The notes: generated from the letters alone by a model not told the origin. A stretch of 64,000 bases of DNA from Locusta migratoria (GCA_026315105.1 CM048748.1:478543150-478607149), one strand, 5' to 3'; shown: positions 40,355-52,980, counted from the first letter of the stretch. Translations and numbers: made by a program.

Positions 40355-43300
40355 TCTAGAAATGGAAGGCGAAGTAGAGGAAGATAAGATAGAATATACA
40401 ATACTGTGGGGACAATTTGACAGATCACTGAAAGATTTGAGTAGACACAAGGCCCCTGGAGTAAATGATGTTCCGTCGGAACTGGAATCATCGTTAGAGA
40501 ACCAGTCATGTAGACGTTGTTCCACCTGGTGCGCAACACATATGAGACAAGTTAAATACCGTCACACTTCAACAAGAATATAGTGATTCCAATTCTTAAG
40601 AATGCAAGTGCAGACAAACTTGAAAATTACAGAACTATCAGTTTAATAACTCATGGTTGCAAAATACTAACACGAATTATTTACAGACGTATGGAAAAAC
40701 TGGAGATATCCGACCTTGGGGAAGATCGATTTGGATTTAGGAAAAATATAGGAACAAGCAAGCCAATACATTAAGACTTATTTTAGAAGATAGCTTAAGG
40801 AAAGGGAAACCTACGTTTTTAGCCTTTGTTGATCTAGAGAAATCTTGACATTGCTGAGTGGAATACTTTTTTTTTCCAGATTCTGAAGGTAGCAGGGGTA
40901 AAATATAGAGAGCTAAGAGCTGTATTCAACTTGTACGAAAGCCAAACAGCAATTATTAGAGTCGAGGGGCATGAAAGGGTCGCAGTGGTTGGAAAGGAAG
41001 TAAGGCAGGGTTGTAGCCTTTTCCCTATGTTGTTAAATATGTACATTGAATAAGCTGTGAATGAATGCAAGGAGGGTGTGCGAGAGGGATTTAAAGTGCA
41101 GGGAGACGGAATAAAAACCTTGCGGTTTGCTGACGACATAGTAATTCTGTTGGAGACAGCAAAGGACATGGAAGAACTGTATCTTGAAAGGAAGATATAT
41201 GATATAACCCAAATGGTGCGGAATTATTTTTGGTTTAATTTTTTCGCAGAAGCTATTAATTAATTTCATATGACTGCTCAAGATCGTTATAAGTGTTCCT
41301 TTTCACTATAACGCCATTACTTTTGCAATAGTGCCCTTCTTTTTGGAATGACATCGAAATGAATGTTTTATAATATTAACCTGATGAATCATTAATATTA
41401 AACAACATTTAAGATGAAATATATACATATAAATGTATCAAAAATTGAAGAAAGTTCGAGAAATATAAACCCAACTATGAGGAAGTCTTCAGTATCTTCT
41501 GTATGCACCTCAACTTTGTAGCTGTATCCAGCCACTTTGAAATCGACAATATAACCTAAAACTGATCTGCAATGGGAGCAGGCGATTCAAAGAAATAAAA
41601 TATGACACTGTGCACGAATTATTCGTTGTGCCGTTCTCGGTCTTCTAGAAGGACGTCAGCGCTATCTGAGTTAACAAGAGTAAAACGAAAGTAATGGAAT
41701 GTAGTGTCACAAAATCAGGCAGTGCTGAAGGAATTAGATGAGGTAACGAAACAATAAACTTAGTAGATGAGTTTTGTTAGTTGGGCAGTAAAATAACACA
41801 CGATGGTCGCAGTACAAAGGATATAAAATTCAGAATGGCAATGGTGATGAAACATTTTTGAAAAAAAAAATTGATAACATCCAATATTAATTTAAATGTT
41901 ACGAAGGCTTTTCTGAAAGCATTTGTCTGGAGTTGCATAGTATAGCAATGAAACGTGGACGATAAGGAGTTGAGACAAAATAATGATAGAAGATTTTTGA
42001 ATTTGGTGCTATAGACGAATGATGAAGATTAGATGGGTAGATCACGTAACTAATGAGGAGGTGCTAAAATGAAATGCGGAGAAAAGGAGTTTCTGGCGTA
42101 TCCTGACTAAGAGAAGGGGTAGGTTGGTGGTAGGGGACACCGGGGCACGTTGGGCATATTTTTTTTTTTCATTTTTGCTAATATTAATTTATTTGAAATA
42201 TTTAAATATATGAAATTATTGTTAAATATTAGATAGGTCTTTACTGAATCTGGATAGCAGTTATTAAGCATGAAACTATCAGTTAAAGTATTAGAAAAAA
42301 AATAATTACTGGACCTATGTCAAGTAGGCCAGAGGCTGGGGCACGTTGACCAATGTAGTCTTTTGGTAAGTATAACTAGGAAATGAAAATAAAACTAACA
42401 ATTATCAAGAAATAGTTTAATGTTTATAATATGCTTAACATTGAGGACTAAGACAACAGGACAGGTTAAACTTATTACGATTTATAGTGTCTTAATACAA
42501 ACAATTAAAACCAGAGCCGTATCTCATGTTTTGAAAACAAGGAAATGAACGAGATTCTGACTTCTCGGATAACTTTTTAAGGTTAAAATAAAATGTACTG
42601 GTTGGTATTTATTCAACGTTTTTTATCTCGTAAATATGACAATCTTTGATCTCCGAAACTTATCAAAATATGTTTAACTTCGACCATTATGTTAATAATT
42701 TAATAAACTCGAAGAATTATAAATGTTGTTATCATTAAAATTATAAATTATAAATGTTGTTATCATTAAAAGTAAACTCTCATCGAGTTTAAAGAAGTAC
42801 AGCTCCTACAGGACGTGACAGGTTGTCTCGGCAGGCCATCGTGCCCCGTCCTCTCTGGGCCAACCTGCTCCATCGCCATCTTTACAATAAATTCTGTTCT
42901 TTAGAAAACTCACTGAAGCAATTAAGTCTGCATGCCATATAGAAACAATCCTTAAACTACGACGTTTTATTGTACTACACAGACCGTTGTGCCTAAAGTA
43001 AGCAAAAGTTAAATGACACACATTAACCGACGAGTAGAATTTTACTGAATCACGCACAAAAACAATTATGGACTACAGCTTGTCCAAAACTTCGCCGCCT
43101 GCGATATTGGCCCTGAATAAGGAGAGGGACAGTGCTACCTACTTTCTGATTGATTCCTAAAACGATCTAGCATGTGTTGTATGAATTAATTCGATTGGGC
43201 CATCCCGCACCTATGGTCAACGTGGCCCGGTCTCCCCTACACATTCTGAGACATCAAGGAATCGTCAACTTAGGACTAGAAGGACGTGTGTGGGGTAAAA

Positions 43301-43457
43301 ATCGTAGAGGGAGCCCGAGGGACGAATGCAGTGAGCAGATTCAAAAGAATGTAGGTTGCCGCTCTTATTTTCAGATGAAGAGGCTTCCACAGGACAGGGT
43401 AGCGTAGAGAGCTGCATCAAACCAGTCAGTAAACTAAAGACCACAACAACAACAAAA
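40355..43457 (+). pseudogene. Decayed RTE LINE, interrupted twice
   Basis: Collinear with the intact copy from about residue 505. HKAPGVNDVPSE lies at 40448, LENYRTISLITHGCKILTR at 40620, GEDRFGFRKNIG at 40720, then VDLEKS near 40830, RQGCSLFPML near 41005 and LRFADDIVIL at 41120. A roughly 480-bp segment of unknown origin (about 41205-41682) precedes the region equivalent to NKSKTKVMEC. A 1105-bp DNA element (42133-43237) splits it again before GIVNLGLEGRVWGKNRRG. The (CAA)n tail is at about 43442-43457. There are numerous stops and frameshifts, so it is not translatable. It is useful as an old host for dating the inserted elements. Confidence 0.88.
42133..43237. mobile_element. 1.1-kb non-autonomous DNA transposon with GGGG-ending inverted repeats
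   Basis: Left end GGGGACACCGGGGCACGTTG and right end CAACGTGGCCCGGTCTCCCC are inverted repeats of about 20 bp. TA flanks (42131-42132, 43238-43239) and uninterrupted RTE sequence on both sides define the insertion. An internal copy of GGGGCACGTTGACC occurs near 42341. It is AT-rich with no transposase ORF. The family is unassigned. Confidence 0.82.
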
Positions 43458-43639
43458 TCTCACGCGACCCTCTACTTCTTTTGACAGTGTAAATCTTCAG
43501 TGAATTGCAAAACACGAAGAGAGTGTAGTAATTATTGCTTCCGACAGGGCATGTTGAGTTACGTTAATGACGCTAAAACTGACTATAGACATCAGAAGGA
43601 GAGACTGGTGGAGGGGTTGTCAGGAGCCGGCTACTTGCT

Positions 43640-43960
43640 GGAGCTGTGAGCAGCCGTAAACCTGGCGTCCCGGTGGCGGTGCCCGCGGCATCCTCAGGCG
43701 CTAACCGCCCGCCGCCCTCCACCGGCTAATTTATAGCGCCGCGCGCACAAAGGCGGCTCCATAACGCGCCCACCCCCACCCCCGGCGCGCATAACAAACC
43801 CCGCCTAAGCGGCGCGCGCAATTGTAATTCATAGGGGCGTCTAATGTTGCCGTAAACCTGCGGCGTGCGACCGGCTTACGAACACTGGCGCGGCTAAGAT
43901 TTGGCAGAAAAGCGGGCAGACGCCCGCCCATTAGGCGGCAAAGGCACGCCTGATGTAAAC
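43640..43960. other. CpG-rich block with ATTA islands
   Basis: Dense CpG with GGCTAATTTATAGC, CAATTGTAATTCATAG, TCTAATGTTGCC, two GTAAACCTG motifs (43658 and 43852 regions) and CCCATTAGGCGG. It shares CTAATGTTG and GCAGGTTTA (inverted) with 2181-2480. No transposon features. Confidence 0.45.
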
Positions 43961-44029
43961 AGCACCACGTTCAGGGGGAATACGCGACAAGCAAACTCTG
44001 CCCCGTACTGCGAACGCTTCGGCTTTTCG

Positions 44030-44082
44030 TACAGACCTTGACTGCCGCGCCGCAGAGCGCTCGGCCACCGCGGCCCGCAGTT
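44030..44082 (-). mobile_element. SINE family A head fragment
   Basis: GCGGGCCGCGGTGGCCGAGC on the minus strand plus CAAGGTCTGTAC; only the 5' end of the SINE remains. Confidence 0.6.
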
Positions 44083-44267
44083 GAAATCATATACAAATAA
44101 GAATACGAGGGCTGAAACTTAAATTGTGGTGTCGCACAAGTATAAAGTGCGCACCACCTACTTTCGCCGCCCGTCGCCATGCACGCACGGCGCGGCGTTC
44201 TTACGACGACAGCCACGAGCGCCCTCTGCCACAACTCCGCTCGTGGCCACGACTGAACGACATCGTT

Positions 44268-44360
44268 CACTTGGAACTGAGATAGGAACCAGCTAACACT
44301 TCGGAATCAGATAGGCACCAGTGAAGACTTGGCTTTCGGATAGGTACTAATCAGGCCTCT
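44268..44360. repeat. Degenerate ~29-bp tandem, three units
   Basis: GGAACTGAGATAGGAACCAG, GGAATCAGATAGGCACCAG and CTTTCGGATAGGTACTAATC are spaced by about 29-30 bp. Confidence 0.6.
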
Positions 44361-44392
44361 AGCTCAACTATGTATCAGCTTCTGCAGTACTG

Positions 44393-47320
44393 TCTTTCTT
44401 TCTTTCTTTATCGTGTCCGGACTATTTAAAGGATATCGGCCCAGTACTGGGCTACGTCTATTCCATTAGTATTCGCGAGCCACAAATCTTCGAGGGTACA
44501 CCGGTGTGGACATTTTTCACATGTAAGAAGGTGTTCCATACTTTGACTTTCTCCATAGTCGCAGTTTACATTGGTTTGGTCGATTATACCCCACTTAAGC
44601 ATAATTACTTTTACTGGGGCGACCCCCGTTCTGAGCCTCATCAAGGTTCTCCAGGTTTTAAAATTTAGGTTTTGACCGGTCCACTGAACTTGGGGGAGAG
44701 GGAAATTTTCAGGCGGTTTGTCCTGGACGGTTACAAGGAAACTTCTCCTAGACTTTAGTCGCGTCTCTGGTGGTCGAGCTCTGTAGAGGCCATGCCGCTC
44801 ATCTGCGAGTTGTTTTATTTTCTCTACATGTTCTAAAGCGTTTCTGCGAGCTGTGGGATCTGCAAAACCAGCTGCCTTGTACAAGAGTCTGACCGGCGTT
44901 GGTCTCATGCACCCTGACACTATCCTGCAGGTCTCATTGAGGGCCACATCTACTTGTTTCCTGTGAGCGCATCTATTCCACTCAGCCGTTGAGAAACAGA
45001 GCGCCTGTGCCGTTGTTCGTAGCACACCAGGACATGCACCCCATTTGGTACCCGTTAGCTTTCTAAGTATATTATTTCTCGTCGTTATTTTCTGTCTCGT
45101 TTTGATGCAGTGCTGTTTATAAGTTAGAGACCGATCCAGAATCACGCCAAGATATTTAGGGTGGTCTGTGTGTTCTAAGGTGTTCCCGTTCCACGAGGAG
45201 TTTCCGTTTGGCTTCTTTCGTGCTAAGGTGGAAAGCGCAGACTTAAGTTTTGGAAGGGTTGGGTCTTAAGGAATTTTGATTATAGTACGCAGTCATTGAT
45301 TTTAAGGCATTTTCAAGTTTTTCCTCTACTTCTTCAAATCTTTTTCCTTGAACGCATATTGCAAGGTCATCGGCATAGATGAACTGCTTAGTGTGGGCCG
45401 GTGTAGGTTGGTCATTTGTGTATATGTTGAAGAGGATTGGAGCTAAGACGCTTCCCTGAGGGAGGCCGTTCTTTTGGTCCCTCCATCTACTCATTTTGCC
45501 CTCCAACAATACGAAGAACCTTCTGTTCTGTAACAATGAATGTACGACCCTAACCAGATGGTAATCACCGAGTGTCTCATAGATTTTATGGAGTAATATA
45601 TTGTGCCTGATGGTATCGTAGGCTGCTGTCAGATCTACGAAGGCTGCCCCCGTTATGAGCTTCCCTTCATACCCTTCTTCAATATGTTCTGTCAGTGCAA
45701 GGACTTGGCCGGTACAGGACTTGCCAGGTCTAAATCCTCCTTGTTGTGGAATGAGGTGTTTGTCAACATATTTTCCTATTCTGGACAGGATAAGTCTCTC
45801 ATACAGTTTAAAAAAGTGACAGAGCAAGGAGATGGGTCGGTAGCTACAAGAATTCTCTGGATCCTCCCCTGGTTTAAGTAACGCTATTACTTTAGATTTT
45901 CTTCAGGGTTTTGGGATTTTGCAAGTTTTGCAGCACGTATTGAACAATTGTAAAATCCAACTCTTGGCCCTTTGCCCTAAATTCTTGATTTGTTCAGTGC
46001 ATATGTCATCCACACCAGCTTTACCGTTTTTTAACATGTTCATGCCATCTTGAAGTTCTTTCATAGTGAAAGGTGTCCCCAAGTGGCTGGTCTCCCGATT
46101 GATATTTCTGATAATTTTTGGGTACTTTTGTTGTTTCTCGATTTTCCCGTTCAGCAGTACTTGCGTGGCTACGTGGTTTGCTGTGACCTTGCATGGTAAT
46201 ATTTGTTCCTTAGGGTCGCCGCTCAGTTTCTTAATCAAGTTCCACGCTATTTTGCTACTGTGTGTCATGTCCATTTTTCCCAATGTTTCGGTCCATTTCT
46301 CCTTCCTTCCTTGGCTTAATTTTTGGAGTAGGGCTGTTCCACAGTCAACTGTTTCTTCGCTGAAAGGATCAGCGGTATAGAGTGTTTCGTATTTTTTGAG
46401 AAGTTCTTTGGATTCACTGGACATAACAGCGACATACTGTTGTCTGCACCCCCTGGGAATAACTTTCCTAGACGTATTCTTTATTATTTCAGTAAGTTGT
46501 TCATAATTTTCTAGTCTTGGTTCAACATGTTGTATCTCAGAATCTATCATAGATGCATAGCTTTCCCAGTTTGCCTTCTTAAAGTTAAATCTCCTCTTGA
46601 ATGGGATGGTCTGTGGTCTGACTGCTGGATAGATGTTAATACCAACTGGTCTATGCTGTGTCTTTGGTATGGGACCATATACCACTTTGGTACATCGGTC
46701 CTCAAGATCGATGTTTGAAAAACATATATCCGGGTTGTATCCCTTTTTCCAGACATTACTTTGGAAGGATGATGGGAGTTTTGGGTCATGAATTAGTGCA
46801 AGACCACTCGTTTCTGCCCAGGTCTCTACGGCATCACCATTTGCATCCGATTCTGCATAACCCCATAGTATGCTGTGACTGTTGAAATCTCCCAGAATGA
46901 GCTGGTTGGGTTGTGACTGGAAGTTAGGTGGAGGCGAAAAGGTAAAGGGTTGGTTTGGGGGTTTATATACCGAGGTTATGGTGCATTTTCCAATTTCGAT
47001 GGTAATAATTTCTATACCATTTAGGTTAGTTGTTCCCACAGAGGAGACCACAGTTTGAGATTTCACGAACACAGCGCTCCCATGCTTGTTGTGTGGTATT
47101 TCTGCCGTTAATTTCATACCTTAAATTTTCGGTCTTCTGGCAATTAGGTCTCTGTGAGTCTCTTGAATGCACAATACATCGCACTTCGAGGTCTTACAGA
47201 ATTCTGATAAGATTTATTCTTTAGCTGTGGTGATATCCTCGATGTTTATACTCGCTACGGTCAGTGTTGGTTCTGAGAAGAACCATTGTGGCTTTATGTT
47301 ACTGCGCGTCATCTTTAGTC
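44393..47320 (-). pseudogene. Jockey-type LINE (endonuclease-RT ORF), inactivated
   Basis: From right to left: endonuclease beginning TLTVASINIEDITTAKE (47265), CDVLCIQETH (47190), LILGDFNSHSILWG (46890), GYNPDICFSNI, KTQHRPVGI, then a linker. RT follows with KNGKAGVDDICTEQIKN, SYRPISLLCHFFKLYERL (45850), GFRPGKSC, FVDLTAAYDTIRH (45645), GLPQGSVLAPILFNIY (45470) and YADDLAI (45360). The C-terminal segment is SGCMRPTPVRLLYKAAG. A tail of (AAAG)n lies at 44393-44411. In-frame stops occur after TTAKE, after RRPKI, after CKIPKP (about 45904) and after PNPSKT (45242), and a frameshift lies near 45190. Gag-like ORF1 is absent. Sequence matches the Jockey/CR1 group generally; the clade is not certain. 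An old, dead copy. Confidence 0.9.
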
Positions 47321-47339
47321 CGGTATTTTTCTGTGATAT

Positions 47340-47770
47340 TTGGCTGCAGTTTTATTTTTATATTTTTATTTCTTCATAAAAAGATATATTTTTCTACATA
47401 TGCATCCCAAGATTAAACACATCAACCTGAAATCATTCTATGAACCTCCACTGAATGTCTTACAGCAAAACAATGCGACGGCAGAGCGAGATGACAAAGT
47501 ACATGCTTATACGTGCACGCCGCCCTATTTTTCATTCTGTGACTGCTAATAGGGGACAACATCCGTACTGATGGGATGCTCAAGGTGGCTACTGCATATA
47601 AATGAGACGCAAGCTCAAGTTGACTAGGGATCCCTTTGTTTGTTCTTTTTTTCCTCGGCGAAATGAAAGTTACATGTCCTGCCCCCCCTTCCCCCCCCCC
47701 CCCCCCATCCACACACACAGACCAAAATCCTGGAATCGCTATGACGAAGACAGTAAATAAGTTTTCTCGC
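47340..47770. other. Unassigned interval with poly-C tract
   Basis: Includes a C-rich run at about 47681-47706. No gene recognised. Confidence 0.35.
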
Positions 47771-47773
47771 TAA

Positions 47774-47955
47774 ATGTTCAAATGTACGTTACGCTTAAGG
47801 GACTTAACTGCGGGGTCATCAGTCCCTAAACTTATAAACTACTTATGAACTACCTTATACTAAAGATGACACAAATATCCATGCCCCAGGGGGGATTCGA
47901 ACCCCCGATCGTAGCAGCCGTGCAGACTGTGACTGGCGCGCCGCAGACCGCTCGC
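47774..47955 (-). mobile_element. SINE family A
   Basis: Minus-strand copy with mutated head (GCGAGCGGTCTGCGGCGCGC), B box GGGGGTTCGAATCCCCCC, tail GGGACTGATGACCCCGCAG and CATTTGAACATTT. Confidence 0.9.
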
Positions 47956-47959
47956 AGTT

Positions 47960-48635
47960 TTCTTGCTCTCCCTCTCTAAATAAAATGGTTGGTACGCCAC
48001 TGAAAACCAGTGTCGTATCTCTTCACAAACTACCGTCGTCGACTAATACTGCAAAAATTTTAGCTTTTTTTTTATTGAAACCATCATTATTAGCAACCTT
48101 CTGTAAAAGGTACATAATTTTTCTTAAAAACTGCGCTATTATCCGAGCTACACCGACAGATGATGCATGTCATATAATGACTGGTACTTACAGTTACTTA
48201 TAAAACTTCAAAGTCGATTTTCTCGAGAATTTTTGAGAGTTGCGTCGAATGGCTTCTGCTGATTGTTATTTGAGTTCTGAACTTCACGTACAATAAACAA
48301 CAAAAACTTCTAAAATCCAATACCCATGTGATCTCCTTGAGGGATCAACGGTTAATCGCGTTACTTGCAATTAAATTGGAAGTTGCCAGAAGCCCATCGC
48401 AAACGGCCCGCTTCTAGTGTTAGCGACACAAAGTGGACCAATAACAGATTTGGAAATGCAGTGCCCAATGCAGCTGCTTTAAAGCATCATTCTGTCTTAA
48501 CATATAGGTTCTGACTGAGAGCAGAGGCGTAGATATGAATGGAGCGCGAGAGTTTAGGGGCAGATACCTTACAGACTGAACGAATGTCCTTTTACTAGAG
48601 GACCTTAATCCTTCCCCTTGAAACCTCTCTACGCG
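47960..48635. other. Unassigned interval
   Basis: No gene or repeat recognised. Confidence 0.35.
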
Positions 48636-48639
48636 CCAC

Positions 48640-49635
48640 AGAAAGTTTTTGACAATGTTGATTGGAATACTTTCAAATTCTGAAATCAGCAGGGACGGAG
48701 AATTATTTACACCTTGCACAGAAAACAAACTGCTGTTATAGGTGTCGAACGGCACGAAGGGGCGCAATGGTTGGGAAGGGAGTACGACAGAGTTGTAGCG
48801 TTTCTCCAATGTTATTCAAGTAGTACATTGAGTGAGCTGTGAAGGAAAGCAAGGAGAAGATTTCAGAAGGAATTAAAGTTCATGGTTATGAAATAAAAAC
48901 GTTGCGTTTTGCTGATAATATTGTAATTCGGTCAAAGACAGCAAAGGACCTGGAAGAGCAGCTGACAGGAAAGGACAGTAAATTGAAAGGAACGTATAAA
49001 GTGAACATTAATAAGAGCGAAACAACGGTAATGGAATGCAGTCAAGCGCAACTCAAGAATTAGATTAGCTAACGAAACAATAAAGTTGGTTGACTTTTGT
49101 TACTTGGGCAGTACAATGACATATGATGGTCACAGTACAGAAGATATAAGAATCAAAATGACAATGGGAAAAAAGCGTTTTTTATAGAGAAATTTACTAA
49201 CGTCGAATGTTAATTTTAAGTGTTAGGAAGTCTTTTCTGAAGGCATTTGTGTGGAGTGTTGCTTTGTATGAGTCTGATAAACAGTTCAAGTAGGAAAAGG
49301 ATAGAGGTTTTTGAAATGTGGTGCTACAGAAGAATGCTGTATTAGGCGGATAGATCACGTAACTAATGACAAGGTACTAAAATGAACTTGGGAGAAAAGG
49401 AATTTTTGGCATAATTTAATTAAAAGAAGTGATCGAGTGGTATGAATCGTAAATTTAGCATTGGAAGGAAGCGTTTGGAGTAAACATCGCAGAGTGAGAC
49501 CAAGAGACGAAAACAGTAAAGAGATTCAAATGGATGCGGGTTTCCGTTCTTGTCAGGAGATGAAGAGGCTTACTCAGGATAGAGTAGGATGGAGAGCTGC
49601 ATCGAACCAGTCACCGGACTGAAGACCACAACACA
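48640..49635 (+). pseudogene. RTE LINE, 5'-truncated and decayed
   Basis: Begins near FDNVDW of the RT and continues through a degraded GVRQSCSVSPMLF region (48780) and LRFADNIVIRS (48901; the second aspartate of the FADD motif is now Asn), then DLEEQLTGKDSKLKG and the C-terminal region to AASNQSPD near 49610. Deletions and stops scatter throughout. It ends at GAAGACCACAACAC, where the tail would begin. Confidence 0.87.
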
Positions 49636-49639
49636 CAGC

Positions 49640-50245
49640 AGGTATTTAGTTGAACGACGGTCTGCAGATGTAACTGATTTGTCGAGTAGATGAAGTTTAA
49701 CGGATTTCTTCTGATGCTCGTGCGGATGACCTCACGCCTTAAGGTGAGGCGGTAGTCCCTCTACCGACAATGTTAAACTAATTCATCCCCCATTTTCTCA
49801 GTAGCTACTGAATAGATTTTTCAGGAATTTTCGCTGAAAATTAAATGATCTTTGTCCAACTCACTAAACGGAATTTGTTGTAGTATTGTAATTTATAATA
49901 TGCTTATTAATTTAATTGCCATGCATTAAAAATTTTTGTGAAAAAGAGTCATAAATATTTTAATTACAGTAGAATTACTGGTGCAATCAACATGACTGCG
50001 GTTCCACAACTTTAATGCAGTGTTATTGACAATTTTTGAAAGTTTCATGACAATTTCTCGATAGTTTCTGAGAAAACGGGGCAAATGTTTTAGAACTTAT
50101 AGTTTTGAGAAAATGAGACTAAGTCTTACAACATGTTTATTCTAGGAAAAACTTACAGAGCTGTCCCCAAGAAGCGGTTAGAAGCAGCCTGAACCGTAAT
50201 CAGGGTCCTTTGGGTTCACTTGCCTGTTTCCTTTTCCTGTTTCTT
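49640..50245. other. Unassigned interval
   Basis: AT-rich sequence with no gene or repeat recognised. Confidence 0.35.
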
Positions 50246-50261
50246 AGACATTAGAGGAGCA

Positions 50262-50466
50262 AATGTTCAAATGTTCAAATGTTTGTATAGTTTATGGGAC
50301 TTAACTACGGGGTCATCAGTCCCTAAACTTATAAACTACTTATCAACTACCTACAACTAAGGACGGCACAAATATCCATGCCCAAGGGAGGATTCGAACC
50401 CCCGACCGTAGTGGCCGTGCAGACCGTGACTGAAGCGCCTCAGTCCCCTCGGCCACCGCGGCCGGC
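50262..50466 (-). mobile_element. SINE family A with target duplication
   Basis: Complete minus-strand copy. ATTAGAGGAGCA (50250-50261) and ATTATAGGAGCA (50467-50478) differ by one base. Confidence 0.94.
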
Positions 50467-50542
50467 ATTATAGGAGCAGCACAAGCTGAGTTGGCAATAA
50501 GCAAGCTGTCCAGTTCTCCTAGAATAGTTAAGTATTATGTCT

Positions 50543-50740
50543 GCCGCGAGGGAGTAGCCGAGCGTTCTGGAGCGTCACGATACGGATCGCGAGGACTCCC
50601 ACGTTGGAGGTTCGAATCCTCCCACAGGCATAGATGTATGTGTGTTGCCCTTAGGTTAGTTTACCTTAGTTTAAGTAATTTGCAAGCTATGGACTAATAA
50701 CCCAGCAGTTAAGTCCCATAGATTTACAAACATTTGAACA
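50543..50740 (+). mobile_element. SINE family B
   Basis: GCCGCGAGGGAGTAGCCGAG, B box GGAGGTTCGAATCCTCC, GGTTAGTTTACCTTAG, tail AGTTAAGTCCCATAGA ... ACATTTGAACATTT. Flanks AGTATTATGTCT and AGTATTCTGTCC suggest an aged target duplication. Confidence 0.92.
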
Positions 50741-51073
50741 TTTGATTTAGTATTCTGTCCGGGTTATATGCCTAACTGTTCTAAAACTTTTAGTCTGGCA
50801 ATGTCTCCATTGTTCCACGTTATCGCAGCAGCTGACTCCTAGTTGTAAAGTTCTGTAACCGAGAAAACCATTTCTAGGGATGCGGGTCAACACGATGTTG
50901 TATAAGGCCTCATTTACACAAACTGACTTAACCGCCACTCAACTTCCAGGCCACCACTTCACTTATAACACAGTTTAATAATCCTAGATATACCATAATA
51001 CTAGTACTTCCACAACTTTCATCTACTTCTGTATATTTATCAAAGTTTACTTCGCTCTCGAAGCACTTGGTGG

Positions 51074-51272
51074 GCCGGCCGTGGTGGCCGAGGAGACTGA
51101 GGCGCTCCAGTCACGGTCTGCACGGCCACTACGGTCGGGGGTTCGAATCCCCCCTCGGGCACGGATATTTGTGCCGTTCTAGTTCGTAAGTAGTTCCTAA
51201 GTAGTTTGTAAGTTTAGGGACTGATGACGCCGTAGTTAAGTCCCATAAACTATACTAACATTTGAAATATTT
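51074..51272 (+). mobile_element. SINE family A with target duplication
   Basis: GCCGGCCGTGGTGGCCGAGG head and GGGGGTTCGAATCCCCCC B box. GAAGCACTTGGTGG (51060-51073) and GAAGTACTTGGTGG (51273-51286) differ by one base. Confidence 0.94.
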
Positions 51273-51289
51273 GAAGTACTTGGTGGAAT

Positions 51290-52980
51290 TTCAGGTACCA
51301 GACGCATGCTGCAGTTGCACTGTTTCGGACCTTCATTTCCTACAGTTTCCTCGTTTTGAATTCCGTGGAATTTAAGTTTTTTGAACAAACCTTTTGGTTT
51401 GGTCATTATGGAAACTATACACCGCACTAAAACTTTCAAGAAACTTGGAATTCATACGCTCTAGCATGTTAAGCAACATATGAACCGTATATTTCTGTTC
51501 AAAACAAAAACAATCTAACTCTCTAATTGTAAAAGTGCCGAAGGTATAATCTTTTTTACGAAAACGGGCGTAAATTATTGCGGAGTGACAGATGTAATAA
51601 AATTTTTAAAAATGCAGTTCTAATTGATCAAAAAAATGTTCACAAAAGAACGTAGTATCTAATTACGCAAAAAAAATTAAAACTGATTTTTTTGAAAAGT
51701 TCACGCCCACCGTCTTACCTTAAAGAGTCGTCAGCGCAGGTCAGCTGTGGCCGCCCTAGACGTCTGCCTGGTCTGTCATTGCTTCGTGTGCGAAGCGCTC
51801 AAGTTTGAGGTGCACCGCAACAACCGCAACAGTTTTGAAGAACTACAGTAGAACGATCTGGATGAAATGGCAGCAATTCCTGCTGTCGAATTTGTATCCG
51901 CCTTGAGTAGCTTGCCAAGGAGGCCCAGAAGTGGCACAGGGCCTCCTCCGGCACCTGCCGCGTTTCTCCGTAACCTGGGATTCAGAGTCTCGCATCGCTC
52001 ACGTTGCCGGCCGCGAGCGTTTCTGGCGGCCGCGGAAGTGGAGTACCGCTCGCGGGATTGTATCATTAATTCAGATCGGACGACGGATAACCCAAAATAG
52101 CGATGCCTAGATGATTAATTCATCTATTAGTAGCCAGTCCGCAATTCTGTAGTACCTAACGGTTCATAACTTATAGACAGCGGCGAATAATGCATGGCGA
52201 GTGCTCGGCTCGCGCAGAATGTGAATAATAACTGGCAGCCGACTAAGCCGGCCGGCTGCCGGCTCATCTGGCGCGAGGTGCGCGGAAAAGGACGGCGAGC
52301 CGCAGCAGCCGGAAAAAATGTTCTGCCGGAAAACCAGCGCTCCGGCACTCGACTGGTCTCCCGCCGAAATGAAAACACGCCTGCGTACATCACTCCAAAT
52401 TGCTTTTCATATTCCACTGCAGTTGCCAAGGTCCACAATCACTGCTGCTATGTGTTCATGTTTGTTGTTTTAAAATATCTAAATCATTATCTCATTTACC
52501 AAAACTGGGACGAACCTCAATTCTTCGTCTTGTGCCGTATACAACGAAAAAGGAAAATCTTATGTAAGTGGGGCATAATTTCTGCTCTCTTTCCAGTGGT
52601 TCATACGTAATGGTTTCAATTTTTTGTGTGTCTTGGGCCGGCATTTAAAGACTTTTATAATAAAATTTTCGAATGTTGCTTTAAACATAACTACATCGAA
52701 ATACGTCCTATCGTAATAGGTAATATATTTAAAGTAGCATTTGGAAATTTTATTACATAGATTCTATTTTGTCATCATTATCAGAGGGTTATTACTTACA
52801 ATATCCATGCTTCACACTGTACGGGATATACATCTTTCATTCCTTCCTTTAATCACTCTGCCCATCACTTACCTCATCTATATGCCTATTTGTGGCCTTC
52901 CTCTCTGCTTCAGCCAGCTGAAAACTCTGTTAGTCTGTGTGTCCTCCCTGCTCTATCTCCCCGTCTCTCAATTTATATAC
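51290..52980. other. Unassigned interval with CpG-rich parts
   Basis: 51900-52060 and 52190-52350 are CpG-rich (GTTGCCGGCCGCGAGCG, GGCCGGCTGCCGGC) with AT islands such as CATTAATTCAG. The rest is AT-rich. Short ORFs spanning the GC-rich parts have no recognised domain. Confidence 0.4.

Noticed and set aside
44110..44280. Solo LTR beginning TGTGGTGTCGCAC
   Set aside because: Similar in style to a gypsy LTR I recall, but no matching end, target duplication or second copy is visible.
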